From Flavobacterium sp. GSB-24 (GTDB lineage: Bacteria > Bacteroidota > Bacteroidia > Flavobacteriales > Flavobacteriaceae), in contig NZ_AP027043.1 of the NCBI RefSeq assembly GCF_027924665.1, positions 3,658,001 through 3,722,000 on the forward strand: a stretch of DNA of 64,000 nt, written 5' to 3'. Both the position numbers and the translations under genes were made by a program. The notes below the pieces were generated by a model that saw only the letters and a program-made list of their open reading frames with translations, was not told the DNA's origin and did no database searches. This document shows, one piece after another, positions 1-8,804 of the stretch (positions are counted from its first letter, which is position 1; every line of letters starts with the position of its first letter).

Positions 1-996
1 GTAGTAAAAATCGTTAACGATATAAAAGCCGGAAATATTAAACCAATTTATTTTTTAATGGGTGAAGAGCCTTATTATATAGATAAATTGTCTGAATATA
101 TTGAGCAGAATGTTTTGGCTGAAGAAGAGAAAGGCTTTAATCAGACAGTTTTGTACGGAAGAGATGTTTCTATTGATGATATTGTTTCAACAGCTAAACG
201 CTATCCTATGATGGCTGATCGTCAGGTTGTTATTGTGAAAGAGGCTCAGGATTTGTCTCGTACAATAGATAAAATAGAATCTTATGTAGAGAATCCGATG
301 GAAACTACAGTGTTGGTTTTCTGTTATAAATATAAAACACTCGATAAACGTAAAAAAGTCACTAAACTTTTAGCACAAAAAGGTGTCGTTTACGAAAGTA
401 AAAAATTATACGAAAATCAAGTAGGCGACTGGATCAAGCGTGTTTTGGCGGGTAAAAAATATACGATTGATCCTAAAGCTAATGCGATGCTTGTGGAGTT
501 TTTAGGAACCGATTTAAGTAAAATTAATAATGAACTCGAAAAACTCCGGATCATTTTGCCGCAGGGAACTATGATTATGCCTGAGCATATTGAAGAAAAT
601 ATTGGTTTCAGTAAAGACTATAATGTTTTTGAACTTCGAAAAGCAATTGGAGAACGCAATCAGCTAAGAGCATATAAGATAGCAGAAAATTTTGCTCATA
701 ACCCTAAAGAATATCCTTTGGTTATGACGACAGGATTGGTATTCGGCTTTTTTATACAGCTTCTAAAATATCACGGACTGAAAGATAAAAATCCAAAAAA
801 TGTGGCTGCCGCAATTGGAGTAAATCCATATTTCTTGAAAGAATATGATTTAGCTGTAAAAAATTATCCAATGCGAAAAGTTAGCCAGATCGTTGGCGCT
901 TTACGAGATATTGATATTAAAAGTAAAGGTGTGGGAGCCAACGCTTTATCACAATCCGATTTGCTGAAAGAAATGCTGTATAAAATATTTAATTAA
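1..996 (+). CDS. holA: DNA polymerase III delta subunit (5' partial)
   Basis: HolA is the clamp-loader subunit that opens the sliding clamp during replisome assembly. The reading frame is open from the first base of the window and reads VVKIVNDIKAGNIKPIYFLMGEEPYYID, so the ATG at 58 is internal and the true start lies upstream of the window. The motif IKPIYFLMGEEPYYID near the N terminus is typical of the family. The rest has the usual delta layout of an AAA+-like N-terminal half and a helical C-terminal collar domain. Length is about 331 residues plus a few missing ones, which is normal. A small membrane protein gene follows on the same strand after 65 bases. Confidence 0.87.
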   Translation, partial: VVKIVNDIKAGNIKPIYFLMGEEPYYIDKLSEYIEQNVLAEEEKGFNQTVLYGRDVSIDDIVSTAKRYPMMADRQVVIVKEAQDLSRTIDKIESYVENPMETTVLVFCYKYKTLDKRKKVTKLLAQKGVVYESKKLYENQVGDWIKRVLAGKKYTIDPKANAMLVEFLGTDLSKINNELEKLRIILPQGTMIMPEHIEENIGFSKDYNVFELRKAIGERNQLRAYKIAENFAHNPKEYPLVMTTGLVFGFFIQLLKYHGLKDKNPKNVAAAIGVNPYFLKEYDLAVKNYPMRKVSQIVGALRDIDIKSKGVGANALSQSDLLKEMLYKIFN

Positions 997-1061
997 GCCA
1001 GTAAAATTCACGATATTTGCGTTTCTAAAAATTTTGCTACTTAAAAAATAATTACACAATT

Positions 1062-1244
1062 ATGGGAATGAATAAAAATACCGTTTTAGGATGGGCTACT
1101 TTTATAATGGTACTTATGGGATTGTTACTTATAGGTCTTGGTGTTTTTAGATACAGTGAAGTATCAGGCTGGGGATTTGCTGCTGTTGGGGTTGGATTTT
1201 TGGCTAATGCATGGGTATTCAATGCTTTAAAAGGTAGAGTTTAA
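1062..1244 (+). CDS. small two-helix membrane protein (CAL67264-like)
   Basis: This is a 60-residue protein with two predicted membrane helices, at about residues 8-28 and 34-54, separated by a short RYSEVSGWG turn. It ends in a basic tail. Size and sequence resemble the short conserved flavobacterial membrane family named after CAL67264, whose function is unknown; I recall this family rather than having searched for it. It lies between holA and ettA on the same strand. It is short, but it has a plausible ATG, a compact hydrophobic pattern and no overlapping gene, so it is likely real. Confidence 0.72.
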   Translation: MGMNKNTVLGWATFIMVLMGLLLIGLGVFRYSEVSGWGFAAVGVGFLANAWVFNALKGRV

Positions 1245-1300
1245 ATTGATTGCAATTAGAATATTAAAAAAATCATTAATTAAAATTAAAATAATATAGA

Positions 1301-2992
1301 ATGTCAGACGATAAGAAAGTAATTTTCTCAATGCAGAAATTGAGTAAAACCTATCAGGGAGCAGATAAACCTGTTCTTAAAAATATTTACTTGAGTTTCT
1401 TTTACGGAGCAAAAATTGGTATTTTAGGACTTAACGGTTCTGGAAAATCTTCACTTTTAAAGATTATTGCTGGAGTAGACAAGAACTATCAAGGAGATGT
1501 GGTTTTTCAGCCAGGTTATACTGTTGGGTATTTAGAGCAAGAACCAATTCTTGATGATTCTAAAACAGTTATTGAAATTGTTCGTGAAGGAGCAGCTGAA
1601 ACTATGGCAGTTTTAGAAGAGTACAATCAGATAAACGATTTATTCGGTCTTGAAGAGAATTATTCAGATCCAGATAAAATGGATAAATTGATGGACCGTC
1701 AAGCAGCATTGCAAGATAAAATTGATGCTCTTGGGGCTTGGGAAATTGATACGAAATTAGAAATTGCAATGGATGCATTGCGTACTCCAGAAGGAGATAC
1801 GCCTATTAAAAACCTTTCAGGAGGTGAGCGTCGTCGTGTAGCTTTATGCCGTTTGTTATTGCAGCAGCCGGATGTATTGTTATTAGATGAGCCTACTAAC
1901 CACCTTGATGCTGAGTCAGTTCTTTGGTTAGAGCAGCATTTAGCACAATACTCAGGAACTGTTATTGCTGTAACGCACGACCGTTATTTCTTAGATAATG
2001 TTGCTGGATGGATTTTAGAGTTGGATAGAGGAGAAGGTATTCCGTGGAAAGGAAATTATTCTTCTTGGTTAGACCAAAAATCAAACCGTATGGCTCAGGA
2101 AGAAAAAGTGGCTTCTAAACGTAGAAAAACTTTAGAGCGTGAGTTGGAGTGGGTTCGCCAAGGAGCAAAAGGTCGTCAGACCAAACAAAAAGCTCGTTTA
2201 CAGAACTACGACAAATTATTAAACGAAGATCAAAAACAACTAGATGAAAATCTAGAAATTTATATCCCGAACGGTCCGCGTTTAGGGACAAATGTTATTG
2301 AAGCGAAAAATGTTGCTAAAGCTTTTGGTGATAAATTATTGTATGATAATTTAAACTTTACGTTGCCACAAGCAGGTATTGTTGGAATTATCGGACCAAA
2401 CGGTGCTGGTAAATCTACCATTTTCAAAATGATTATGGGAGAGCAAGCTACAGACAGCGGAGAATTTTCAGTTGGTGAAACTGTAAAAATTGCTTATGTA
2501 GATCAGTCTCACTCTAATATCGATCCGAACAAATCGATCTGGGAGAATTTCGCAGATGGTCAGGAATTGATTATGATGGGAGGAAAGCAAGTTAATTCTA
2601 GAGCTTACTTATCTCGTTTCAACTTTGGTGGCGGCGAGCAAAACAAAAAAGTGTCAATGCTTTCAGGTGGAGAACGTAACCGTTTGCATTTGGCAATGAC
2701 ATTGAAAGAAGAAGGAAACGTACTTTTACTGGATGAGCCTACGAATGATCTTGATGTGAATACACTTCGTGCACTTGAAGAAGGTTTGGAGAATTTTGCA
2801 GGTTGTGCCGTAATTATTTCTCACGACAGATGGTTCTTAGATAGAATTTGTACACACATTTTAGCTTTCGAAGGAGACTCTGAAGTTTACTTTTTCGAAG
2901 GAAGTTTCTCTGATTATGAAGAAAACAAAAAGAAACGTCTTGGCGGTGACTTAACTCCAAAACGTTTGAAATACAGAAAATTAATTAGATAA
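1301..2992 (+). CDS. ettA: energy-dependent translational throttle protein EttA (ABC-F ATPase)
   Basis: ABC-F proteins bind the ribosomal E site and gate the first elongation steps according to ATP/ADP level; they have no transmembrane part. Two ABC cassettes are visible. The first has Walker A GLNGSGKSS near residue 47 and signature LSGGERRRVAL. The second has Walker A GPNGAGKST near residue 366 and signature LSGGERNRLHL. Walker B LLLDEPTN occurs in both. The linker is rich in Lys, Arg and Glu. At 563 residues it is close to the usual EttA length (about 555). It ends at a strong hairpin terminator. Assignment to EttA rather than another ABC-F paralogue rests on length and the linker. Confidence 0.9.
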   Translation: MSDDKKVIFSMQKLSKTYQGADKPVLKNIYLSFFYGAKIGILGLNGSGKSSLLKIIAGVDKNYQGDVVFQPGYTVGYLEQEPILDDSKTVIEIVREGAAETMAVLEEYNQINDLFGLEENYSDPDKMDKLMDRQAALQDKIDALGAWEIDTKLEIAMDALRTPEGDTPIKNLSGGERRRVALCRLLLQQPDVLLLDEPTNHLDAESVLWLEQHLAQYSGTVIAVTHDRYFLDNVAGWILELDRGEGIPWKGNYSSWLDQKSNRMAQEEKVASKRRKTLERELEWVRQGAKGRQTKQKARLQNYDKLLNEDQKQLDENLEIYIPNGPRLGTNVIEAKNVAKAFGDKLLYDNLNFTLPQAGIVGIIGPNGAGKSTIFKMIMGEQATDSGEFSVGETVKIAYVDQSHSNIDPNKSIWENFADGQELIMMGGKQVNSRAYLSRFNFGGGEQNKKVSMLSGGERNRLHLAMTLKEEGNVLLLDEPTNDLDVNTLRALEEGLENFAGCAVIISHDRWFLDRICTHILAFEGDSEVYFFEGSFSDYEENKKKRLGGDLTPKRLKYRKLIR

Positions 2993-3016
2993 TTTTTCTA
3001 ATAAATTCCAAATAGA

Positions 3017-3060
3017 AAATCCCAAATTCCAATTATAGTGAATTTGGGATTTTTATTTTT
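3017..3060 (+). terminator. Rho-independent terminator after ettA
   Basis: A 13-bp perfect stem (3017-3029 with 3040-3052) is followed by a T-rich tail. It sits 24 bases after the ettA stop. A near-copy of the whole element occurs at 52872-52913, after the M1 peptidase gene. Confidence 0.85.
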
Positions 3061-3075
3061 TTGCACTGTGTCTAG

Positions 3076-3140
3076 TTTGTCATTTTCGATCCCGAGGCTT
3101 CGGTAGAGAAATCTTCGCGAGAAACTCAACAAAGATTGGA
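3076..3140. repeat. dispersed flavobacterial intergenic repeat (GTCATTT-CGA type)
   Basis: This noncoding stretch contains GTCATTTTCGATCCCGAGG and, further on, AATCTTCGCGAGAAACTC. Related pieces occur in the window at 18676-18700 (TCGATCCCGA, CTTCGG) and 52979-53002 (GTCATTTCGACCGAAGG). From memory, sequences of this type are frequent between genes in flavobacterial genomes. Function is unknown. Confidence 0.55.
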
Positions 3141-3192
3141 TTCTTGTTATATATAAAATTGGAATTTGTAATTTTTCTATTGGAGTTTCTTT

Positions 3193-3606
3193 TTAAAGAA
3201 ATTTCGATTTCAATTCTGGAGTAGGAATCATGCAGCTTTCTTTTTTGCCATACCAATTGTATCGGTTTTTGGCAATGTAGTCGTAAATGAAATCGCTTAT
3301 AAAAATTGGAACAATTCTAAAAATCGGAATTAATTTCCAAAAACCACCAAAGTTTTTTCCTATTTCAATTGCTGCCGAAGATTTATAAAAATAAGCTGTT
3401 CCTGGATCGTATAAAATAATGCTGTCCATTTTTGAAAAACTAATTCCCAGATGTTTACAAATTGAAATACCTAATTCTGACTGCAATGCGACAAATCTAA
3501 AAATATCTTTTTTGTCTTTTTTTATAATAAATTGTACAGCAGAATTGCAGAGATTACAAACTCCGTCAAAAAGGATTATTTTTTTATTCATTGGAAGATC
3601 TTCCAT
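3193..3606 (-). CDS. thiol-disulfide oxidoreductase DCC family protein (DUF393)
   Basis: This is a small thioredoxin-like protein of 137 residues. The N-terminal motif FDGVCNLCNSAVQFI carries the family's D-x-x-C-x-x-C signature. The rest (FVALQSELG, RIVPIFISDFIYDYIAKNRYNWYGKKESC) matches the typical DCC pattern. Family members are presumed redox proteins, but substrates are not established. The start could be the ATG at 3606 or the one five codons downstream (MNKKII); I kept the longer form. It points back toward ettA and lies downstream of mutS2 on the same strand, separated by 281 AT-rich bases in which I see nothing else. Confidence 0.8.
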   Translation of the reverse strand: MEDLPMNKKIILFDGVCNLCNSAVQFIIKKDKKDIFRFVALQSELGISICKHLGISFSKMDSIILYDPGTAYFYKSSAAIEIGKNFGGFWKLIPIFRIVPIFISDFIYDYIAKNRYNWYGKKESCMIPTPELKSKFL

Positions 3607-3887
3607 TATTGTAAGGTCAAGTTTTTCTACTATTCTAAAAACGCAATAGATTTTTAAATTGTATACTTATGAGTTAATTAGGTATATTTATTAAATCTAT
3701 GTATTTTTAAATTTTAATAAATTTTAATTATTAAAAACGGCTTTAATATTTGATCTTAGATTAATTTAAAAAATATAGCGACCACTTTTATTGTATTTTT
3801 AAAGATCAATTCTTAAATCGCTTTATTTTAATTTTACCTATTTTTTTAGCATTTATAAGCTTAAAAACATGACTGTGATTGAAAACT

Positions 3888-6053
3888 TTATTTTTTAACA
3901 GCCTCAACTAACTCCAATTCGTCTAAGCTGACTTTAGAAGTAAAAATTCCATAGTTAACTGTTGCTTTATTTTTTTCGATAGAATCGATACTTCCAACAG
4001 ATCTTCCATCCATCATTCGTACTCGGTCGCCCACTTTTAAAATTGGTCTTGGTTTTTCTACAACAGGTTTTAATTTTTTCTCTTTTTTCTCTTTTCGAAT
4101 TTCCTCAACTTTTACCTGAACTTCAGCAATAATTTCTTTTTGTTTTTCAACTTTTGCTTTGGTTTCTTTTGGAGTTGCTTTTTTTCGTTTTGAATTTTCA
4201 ATTTCAACGATTTTTAAAAATTCGCCAATAAGTTCTTTTTTATTTTTGTTGTTGAAATATTTTTCAGCAATGTCATCAATTTTTTGTCCAATGTAAATAA
4301 TTTTCTGGTTGCTGTCGTATAATTCTTGATAGCTTTCTAATTTTTGCTGGATTCTAGTATTGATGTTTTCCATCTTTTTACTTTCTTCACGTGCACGAGT
4401 TTCTTCTTCTTTTAAATTCAAAGAAGTTTTTTCAAGCTTTGACCTTTCTTTTTGAAGAGTCGCAATGGTTTTATCAAAACGAACTTTTCCAACTTCGATT
4501 TTCTTTTTCGCACGATTGATCAATCCAAACGGAATTCCATTTTTTTGTGCAACTTCAAATGTAAACGAGCTTCCTGCCTGACCTAACGCCAATTTGTACA
4601 TTGGTTCTAAAGACTTTTCGTCGAACATCATATTGGCATTTGTGGCATAGGGTAATTCGTTTGCCAAAATTTTCAAATTGGAGTAGTGTGTTGTTATAAT
4701 TCCAAATGCTTCTCGATGATAAAATTCTTCCAAGAAAATTTCAGCCAAAGCGCCTCCCAATTCAGGATCAGAACCTGTACCAAATTCGTCAATTAAAAAC
4801 ATGGTTTTCTTGTTGCATTTCTTCAAGAAATAATTCATGTTTTTTAATCTGTAACTGTAAGTACTTAGGTGATTTTCAATAGATTGGTTGTCTCCAATGT
4901 CGGTTAAAATTCTATCAAATAAAAAAGTTTCGCTTCTTTCGTGAACTGGAATTAAAATGCCAGATTGCAGCATCAATTGTAATAAACCAACAGTTTTCAA
5001 GGAAATAGTTTTCCCTCCAGCATTTGGTCCAGAAATTACAATAATTCTATTTTCTTGTTTAAGCTCAATTGTCTGTGGGTGCGTAACTTCTTTTTTTTGT
5101 TTGTTATTCAAATACAAAATCGGATGATAGGCTTCTCTAAAAAATAATCTTCTTTCTTCTGTAATTGCGGGCAAGATTCCGTTGATGCGATTGGCATATT
5201 TTGCTTTTCCAGCAACAACATCAATATCACTTAAAAAGTCTTGATATTCAATTAGTAATGGTAAGTAAGGGCGAATTACGTTTGACAGATTTTTTAAAAT
5301 TCTAGTAATTTCTTCCTTCTCTTCATATTCTAAATTTGCTAACTCTCTTGAATATTTTAGAGTAGCTTCTGGTTCGATGTAAGCGATGCTTCCCGTTTTA
5401 GAACTTCCTAAAATAGAACCTTTTACTTTACGACGATACATTGCTAACACTGCCAAAACCCTGCGGTTTTGTACAAAGCTTTCCTTAATATCATCCAAAT
5501 ATCCTAAACCGTTATATTGTGTAAGTGCCACACCAAAACTTTGGTTTACTTTTCCGCGTACCAAATTCATATTTTGGCGAATGCTCAATAAAGCCGGCGA
5601 AGCATTATCTTTAATTTCTCCATATTTATCGACAATTGCATCAATTGCCGTAATAATGTCTTTTGTCAATTCTACCCGAGAAGCTCTTGCGTTAAGATTT
5701 GGATAATAGTCATCAAATTTCTTAAGGAAACTCAATAAGACATTTGTAGTTGCAGAAAGATTGGCAATTTTTCTAAAACTGCCAACTTCCAAGAAACTAT
5801 CTTCAATTGCTAAAAACTTAATTTCATGAGTTATAGCATCGAATCCGTGATTAGGAATCGCGTTATTATTTTGAAAAGAAGATACATATTCTGATGTCTG
5901 CATCAAGGACTGCATCAATTCTTCTTTATCTCTAAATGGTTTTATTTGTAAAGCCTTTTCCTTTCCAATATCGGTGTTGCATCCATCTGAAATGGTTTCG
6001 AGTACTGTTGGAAATTGTAAGTCTTGTAATGTTTTTTCGGTAATACTGATCAT
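3888..6053 (-). CDS. MutS2-family endonuclease/ATPase lacking the Smr domain
   Basis: MutS2 proteins are MutS-like ATPases acting on branched DNA or collided ribosomes. The core, clamp and ATPase regions are present: Walker A ISGPNAGGKT near residue 343-352, Walker B MFLIDEFGTGSDPELGG, and then a Lys/Glu-rich coiled coil. The C terminus is a short KOW/SH3-like segment (ILKVGDRVRMMDGRSVGSIDSIEKN). The protein ends there, at 721 residues, without the C-terminal Smr nuclease domain of Bacillus-type MutS2 (about 780 residues). The reading frame is intact, so this looks like a lineage form and not a truncation. It is divergent from ung across 171 bases. Confidence 0.85.
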   Translation of the reverse strand: MISITEKTLQDLQFPTVLETISDGCNTDIGKEKALQIKPFRDKEELMQSLMQTSEYVSSFQNNNAIPNHGFDAITHEIKFLAIEDSFLEVGSFRKIANLSATTNVLLSFLKKFDDYYPNLNARASRVELTKDIITAIDAIVDKYGEIKDNASPALLSIRQNMNLVRGKVNQSFGVALTQYNGLGYLDDIKESFVQNRRVLAVLAMYRRKVKGSILGSSKTGSIAYIEPEATLKYSRELANLEYEEKEEITRILKNLSNVIRPYLPLLIEYQDFLSDIDVVAGKAKYANRINGILPAITEERRLFFREAYHPILYLNNKQKKEVTHPQTIELKQENRIIVISGPNAGGKTISLKTVGLLQLMLQSGILIPVHERSETFLFDRILTDIGDNQSIENHLSTYSYRLKNMNYFLKKCNKKTMFLIDEFGTGSDPELGGALAEIFLEEFYHREAFGIITTHYSNLKILANELPYATNANMMFDEKSLEPMYKLALGQAGSSFTFEVAQKNGIPFGLINRAKKKIEVGKVRFDKTIATLQKERSKLEKTSLNLKEEETRAREESKKMENINTRIQQKLESYQELYDSNQKIIYIGQKIDDIAEKYFNNKNKKELIGEFLKIVEIENSKRKKATPKETKAKVEKQKEIIAEVQVKVEEIRKEKKEKKLKPVVEKPRPILKVGDRVRMMDGRSVGSIDSIEKNKATVNYGIFTSKVSLDELELVEAVKK

Positions 6054-6224
6054 TTAATCTCTTTATGAAAGTAAAAGCAAAAGTACGAAAACAATAATGA
6101 ATTATGAATTATGAGTTTTTTTATTTGCTGTCGTTTCTAACTTTTGATTTTCAATTTTTTACATTTTTCTTTTTAGTAAATATGATTTTAAGTAATTATT
6201 TCTGAAATTCGCATAAAAAAAATT

Positions 6225-6890
6225 ATGGACGTAAAAATGCATTCTTCTTGGAAACCAGTTTTGAATGAAGAATTCGGAAAACCATATTTCAAAGAATTAA
6301 TTGAATTTGTAAAATCAGAATACGCAACAAAAGTTTGTTATCCAAAAGGCAGTCAGATTTTTTCAGCTTTTGACCATTGTCATTTTGATGAAGTGAAAGT
6401 TGTTATAATCGGTCAGGATCCTTATCACGGTCCAAACCAGGCAAATGGTTTGTGTTTTTCTGTCAACGATGGAATTCCGTTTCCACCTTCTTTATATAAT
6501 ATTTTTAGAGAAATCGAAAGTGATTTAAATAAACCTTTACCAAAAACTGGGAATTTGGAGCGCTGGGCAGATCAAGGTGTTTTTCTTTTAAATGCCACAT
6601 TAACAGTGAGACAATCTGAAGCAGGAAGTCATCAGGGAAAAGGATGGGAAAAATTTACCGATGCTGTAATCAAACAGATTTCTGCGGGAAAAGAAAATGT
6701 AGTATTCTTGCTTTGGGGCGGTTTTGCTCAAAAGAAAGCTGCGTTAATTGACGCTTCCAAACATCATATCTTAAAATCAGGGCATCCTTCACCGTTAAGT
6801 GCAAATAGAGGATTTTGGTTTGGAAATAAACATTTTAGCCAGACAAATGATTTCTTGAAATCGAAAGGATTGAAAGAAATTGAGTGGTAA
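6225..6890 (+). CDS. ung: uracil-DNA glycosylase
   Basis: Ung removes uracil from DNA as the first step of base excision repair. The water-activating motif GQDPYHG is at residues 63-69 with catalytic Asp65. The uracil-binding FSV segment, the LLWG motif and the DNA-intercalating loop HPSPLS with His187 are all present. The 221-residue length is standard for family 1. The start could be the first ATG or MHSSWKPVL four codons later; both lie in the same frame. It is convergent with the DUF4258-like gene, and a repeat-rich spacer lies between them. Confidence 0.95.
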   Translation: MDVKMHSSWKPVLNEEFGKPYFKELIEFVKSEYATKVCYPKGSQIFSAFDHCHFDEVKVVIIGQDPYHGPNQANGLCFSVNDGIPFPPSLYNIFREIESDLNKPLPKTGNLERWADQGVFLLNATLTVRQSEAGSHQGKGWEKFTDAVIKQISAGKENVVFLLWGGFAQKKAALIDASKHHILKSGHPSPLSANRGFWFGNKHFSQTNDFLKSKGLKEIEW

Positions 6891-6892
6891 AT

Positions 6893-6972
6893 TTTATAAG
6901 TAACAAAGTTGCATAGGGACAAAGGTGCAAAGGTAAAGCTTTGCTTCTTTGAGCCTTTGTAACTTTCCATGA
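6893..6972. repeat. AAAGG-word inverted repeat between ung and DUF4258-like gene
   Basis: The segment is built from repeated words such as ACAAAGGTGCAAAGG and folds back on CTTTGAGCCTTTGTAACTTT, an imperfect hairpin centred near 6935. Similar words (AGTTACAAAGGTTCAAAGG) recur at 30639-30659 after fabG. It may act as the convergent terminator for ung, but it has no clean T-run. Confidence 0.5.
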
Positions 6973-7007
6973 AATATTTTTAACTAAAAAATCTTTTGAA
7001 TCTGCAA

Positions 7008-7033
7008 TCTCGATAGCTATCGGGAGCGAGAAA
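7008..7033. repeat. palindromic GATAGCTATC repeat
   Basis: The 14-base core CGATAGCTATCGGG, with the perfect palindrome CGATAGCTATCG inside it, is flanked by near-symmetric CTC/GAG arms. The same core, in a fully symmetric context, lies between ilvB and ilvN at 60922-60945. Confidence 0.55.
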
Positions 7034-7051
7034 CAAAAGATTTAATTTGAG

Positions 7052-7426
7052 TTATTTTTTGATAATTTCTTCTAAAACAGCTTTGTTTTCGTAGTTTGTA
7101 ACTTTTAGAATAATTTCTTGATTTTTAACTGTTTTACCTTCAATGATATAAAGTTTACCTTTATTGAACGGAACATTACTTTGGTCAAAATCAACATCTC
7201 CGTAAGTCAATGTGTTTTTAATGTCTGCAGTGTCAACCCATTTTTCATTTAAAGTCTGAATTGCTTTATCTGAATATTGAAAAGGTTTTGTTCGAAGATT
7301 ATTAAGAACTCGGGCATTTGGAAAATAATTGCAGCGAGTATCTTTTCCACTAAAAACAAGAGCTACAAAAAAACAGCCCATAATTAGGCCGATTAGATAA
7401 TATGCAAAACGGTGTACGAACTTCAT
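7052..7426 (-). CDS. membrane-anchored DUF4258-like protein
   Basis: This is a protein of about 124 residues with one N-terminal membrane helix (AYYLIGLIMGCFFVALVF) and a small soluble domain ending KGKLYIIEGKTVKNQEIILKV. It resembles DUF4258 proteins of flavobacteria, and no function is known. I chose the ATG at 7426. An in-frame TTG at 7444 would add six residues, but that TTG is part of a TACCTTTG promoter element and so should not be translated. It lies downstream of ald on the same strand. Confidence 0.72.
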   Translation of the reverse strand: MKFVHRFAYYLIGLIMGCFFVALVFSGKDTRCNYFPNARVLNNLRTKPFQYSDKAIQTLNEKWVDTADIKNTLTYGDVDFDQSNVPFNKGKLYIIEGKTVKNQEIILKVTNYENKAVLEEIIKK

Positions 7427-7441
7427 GAAATAAAATTTTTG

Positions 7442-7449
7442 CAAAGGTA
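7442..7449 (-). promoter_or_regulatory. -7 promoter element TACCTTTG for the DUF4258-like gene
   Basis: On the minus strand TACCTTTG matches the Bacteroidota -7 consensus TAnnTTTG. A TTG lies 21 bases upstream, as a candidate -33 element. The ATG at 7426 is 15 bases downstream of the element, so the 5' UTR would be very short. Confidence 0.6.
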
Positions 7450-7462
7450 CATTAAAGTTCCC

Positions 7463-8662
7463 TTAAAATACAAGTAAATTGATATCGTTATCTGGCAAAT
7501 CAAACCAGTCGCCAATAGCTTTGTTTGTTAGGATTCCATGATAAAGATAAATACCGTTTTTAAGACCTTTATTGCATCTAATAGCACTTTCTATTCCACC
7601 ATCTTCGGCTATCTGATGTAGATAAGGTGTTAGAATGTTACTAATTGATAATGAGGCGGTTTTGGAATATCTAGAAGGGATATTTGGTACACAATAGTGT
7701 AAAACATTGCTCTTAATAAAGGTTGGTTTTTCGTGGGTAGTAACTTCTGATGTTTCGAAGCAGCCTCCAGTGTCAATGCTTACATCAACAATTACAGCAC
7801 CTTTTTTCATGTGTTCTACCATAGTTTCTGTAACTACAATTGGACAGCGTTCTTTTCCGCGCATGGCGCCAATAGCGACATCACAACGTCTTAAAGCTTT
7901 TAGCAAACCTTTTTGTTGTATAGTCGAAGTAAAAATTCGCTGATTTAAATTATTTTGCAAGCGGCGTAATTTGGTAATCGAATTATCGAAAACTTTTACA
8001 TTTGCTCCTAATCCAATTGCTGTTTTTGCAGCAAATTCACCAACAGTTCCAGCACCTAAAATAACAACTTCAGTAGGAGGGACACCTGTGATATTTCCAA
8101 ATAGAAGTCCTTTCCCAAATTCATCCGTAATCATTAATTCTGCAGCAATAAGAATTGAGGCTGTTCCTGCAATTTCGCTTAAAGATTTTACTGCAGGATA
8201 CGAGCCGTCCTCATCTTTGATATATTCAAAAGCTAAGGCTGTGATTTTCTTTTGAGCTAAAGCTTCAAAGTATTCTTTCTTTTTGGTTTTGAGTTGAATA
8301 GCCGAAATGATTACCGTTTCTGGATTTATCATTTGTATTTCGGCTAAAGTCGGCGGCTCCACTTTTAGTAAAAACGGACAGCCAAAAACTCTTTTGGTAT
8401 CTTTTGTTATTTCTGCGCCTGCATCGGCATATTCTTTATCGGTATAACTCGAACTTTCCCCAGCTCCAGATTCAATCATGACACGGTGACCCGCATAAGT
8501 TAAGGAATTTACAGCATCGGGAGTAAGGCATATACGACGTTCCTGATAGCTTGTTTCTTTGGGAATTCCTATAAAAAGTTCTCTTTTAAAACGACCAACC
8601 TCAAGTTTTTCTTCTTGCGGTATTAATTGTTGTTTTGTAAATGGAGTTAACGTGATTGACAT
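7463..8662 (-). CDS. ald: alanine dehydrogenase
   Basis: The enzyme interconverts L-alanine and pyruvate plus ammonium with NAD. The N-terminal AlaDH/PNT substrate domain is marked by IGIPKETSYQERRICLTPDAV and the loop around VIESGAGESSSYTD. The Rossmann motif VVILGAGTVGEFAAKTA lies near residue 200, followed by VIVDVSIDTGGCFETSE. Length is 399 residues, somewhat longer than the 370 usual, because of an N-terminal extension (MSITLTPFTKQQLIPQEEK) and extra C-terminal residues. This longer form is familiar from Bacteroidota. tsaE and porX lie upstream on the same strand. Confidence 0.88.
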   Translation of the reverse strand: MSITLTPFTKQQLIPQEEKLEVGRFKRELFIGIPKETSYQERRICLTPDAVNSLTYAGHRVMIESGAGESSSYTDKEYADAGAEITKDTKRVFGCPFLLKVEPPTLAEIQMINPETVIISAIQLKTKKKEYFEALAQKKITALAFEYIKDEDGSYPAVKSLSEIAGTASILIAAELMITDEFGKGLLFGNITGVPPTEVVILGAGTVGEFAAKTAIGLGANVKVFDNSITKLRRLQNNLNQRIFTSTIQQKGLLKALRRCDVAIGAMRGKERCPIVVTETMVEHMKKGAVIVDVSIDTGGCFETSEVTTHEKPTFIKSNVLHYCVPNIPSRYSKTASLSISNILTPYLHQIAEDGGIESAIRCNKGLKNGIYLYHGILTNKAIGDWFDLPDNDINLLVF

Positions 8663-8804
8663 GGGTGGTGCAAAAAATTAAGAGTACAAATTACGTAAAA
8701 AGATTTAAAATTAGTGCAAAAATTCTGCTAATACTATAAGGTGTGAATGTTAAGAAATTTTCTCTTAAGTTTTTTACTCTTTGTCGTGAAGATTTGTAAA
8801 GTTT

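Noticed and set aside
5386..5706. Plus-strand 106-codon frame opposite mutS2
   Set aside because: Lies wholly within the conserved MutS2 core on the other strand and has no supporting promoter or motif.
7427..7444. TTG start six codons upstream of the DUF4258-like gene
   Set aside because: The TTG is part of the -7 promoter element, so it would not be within the mRNA.
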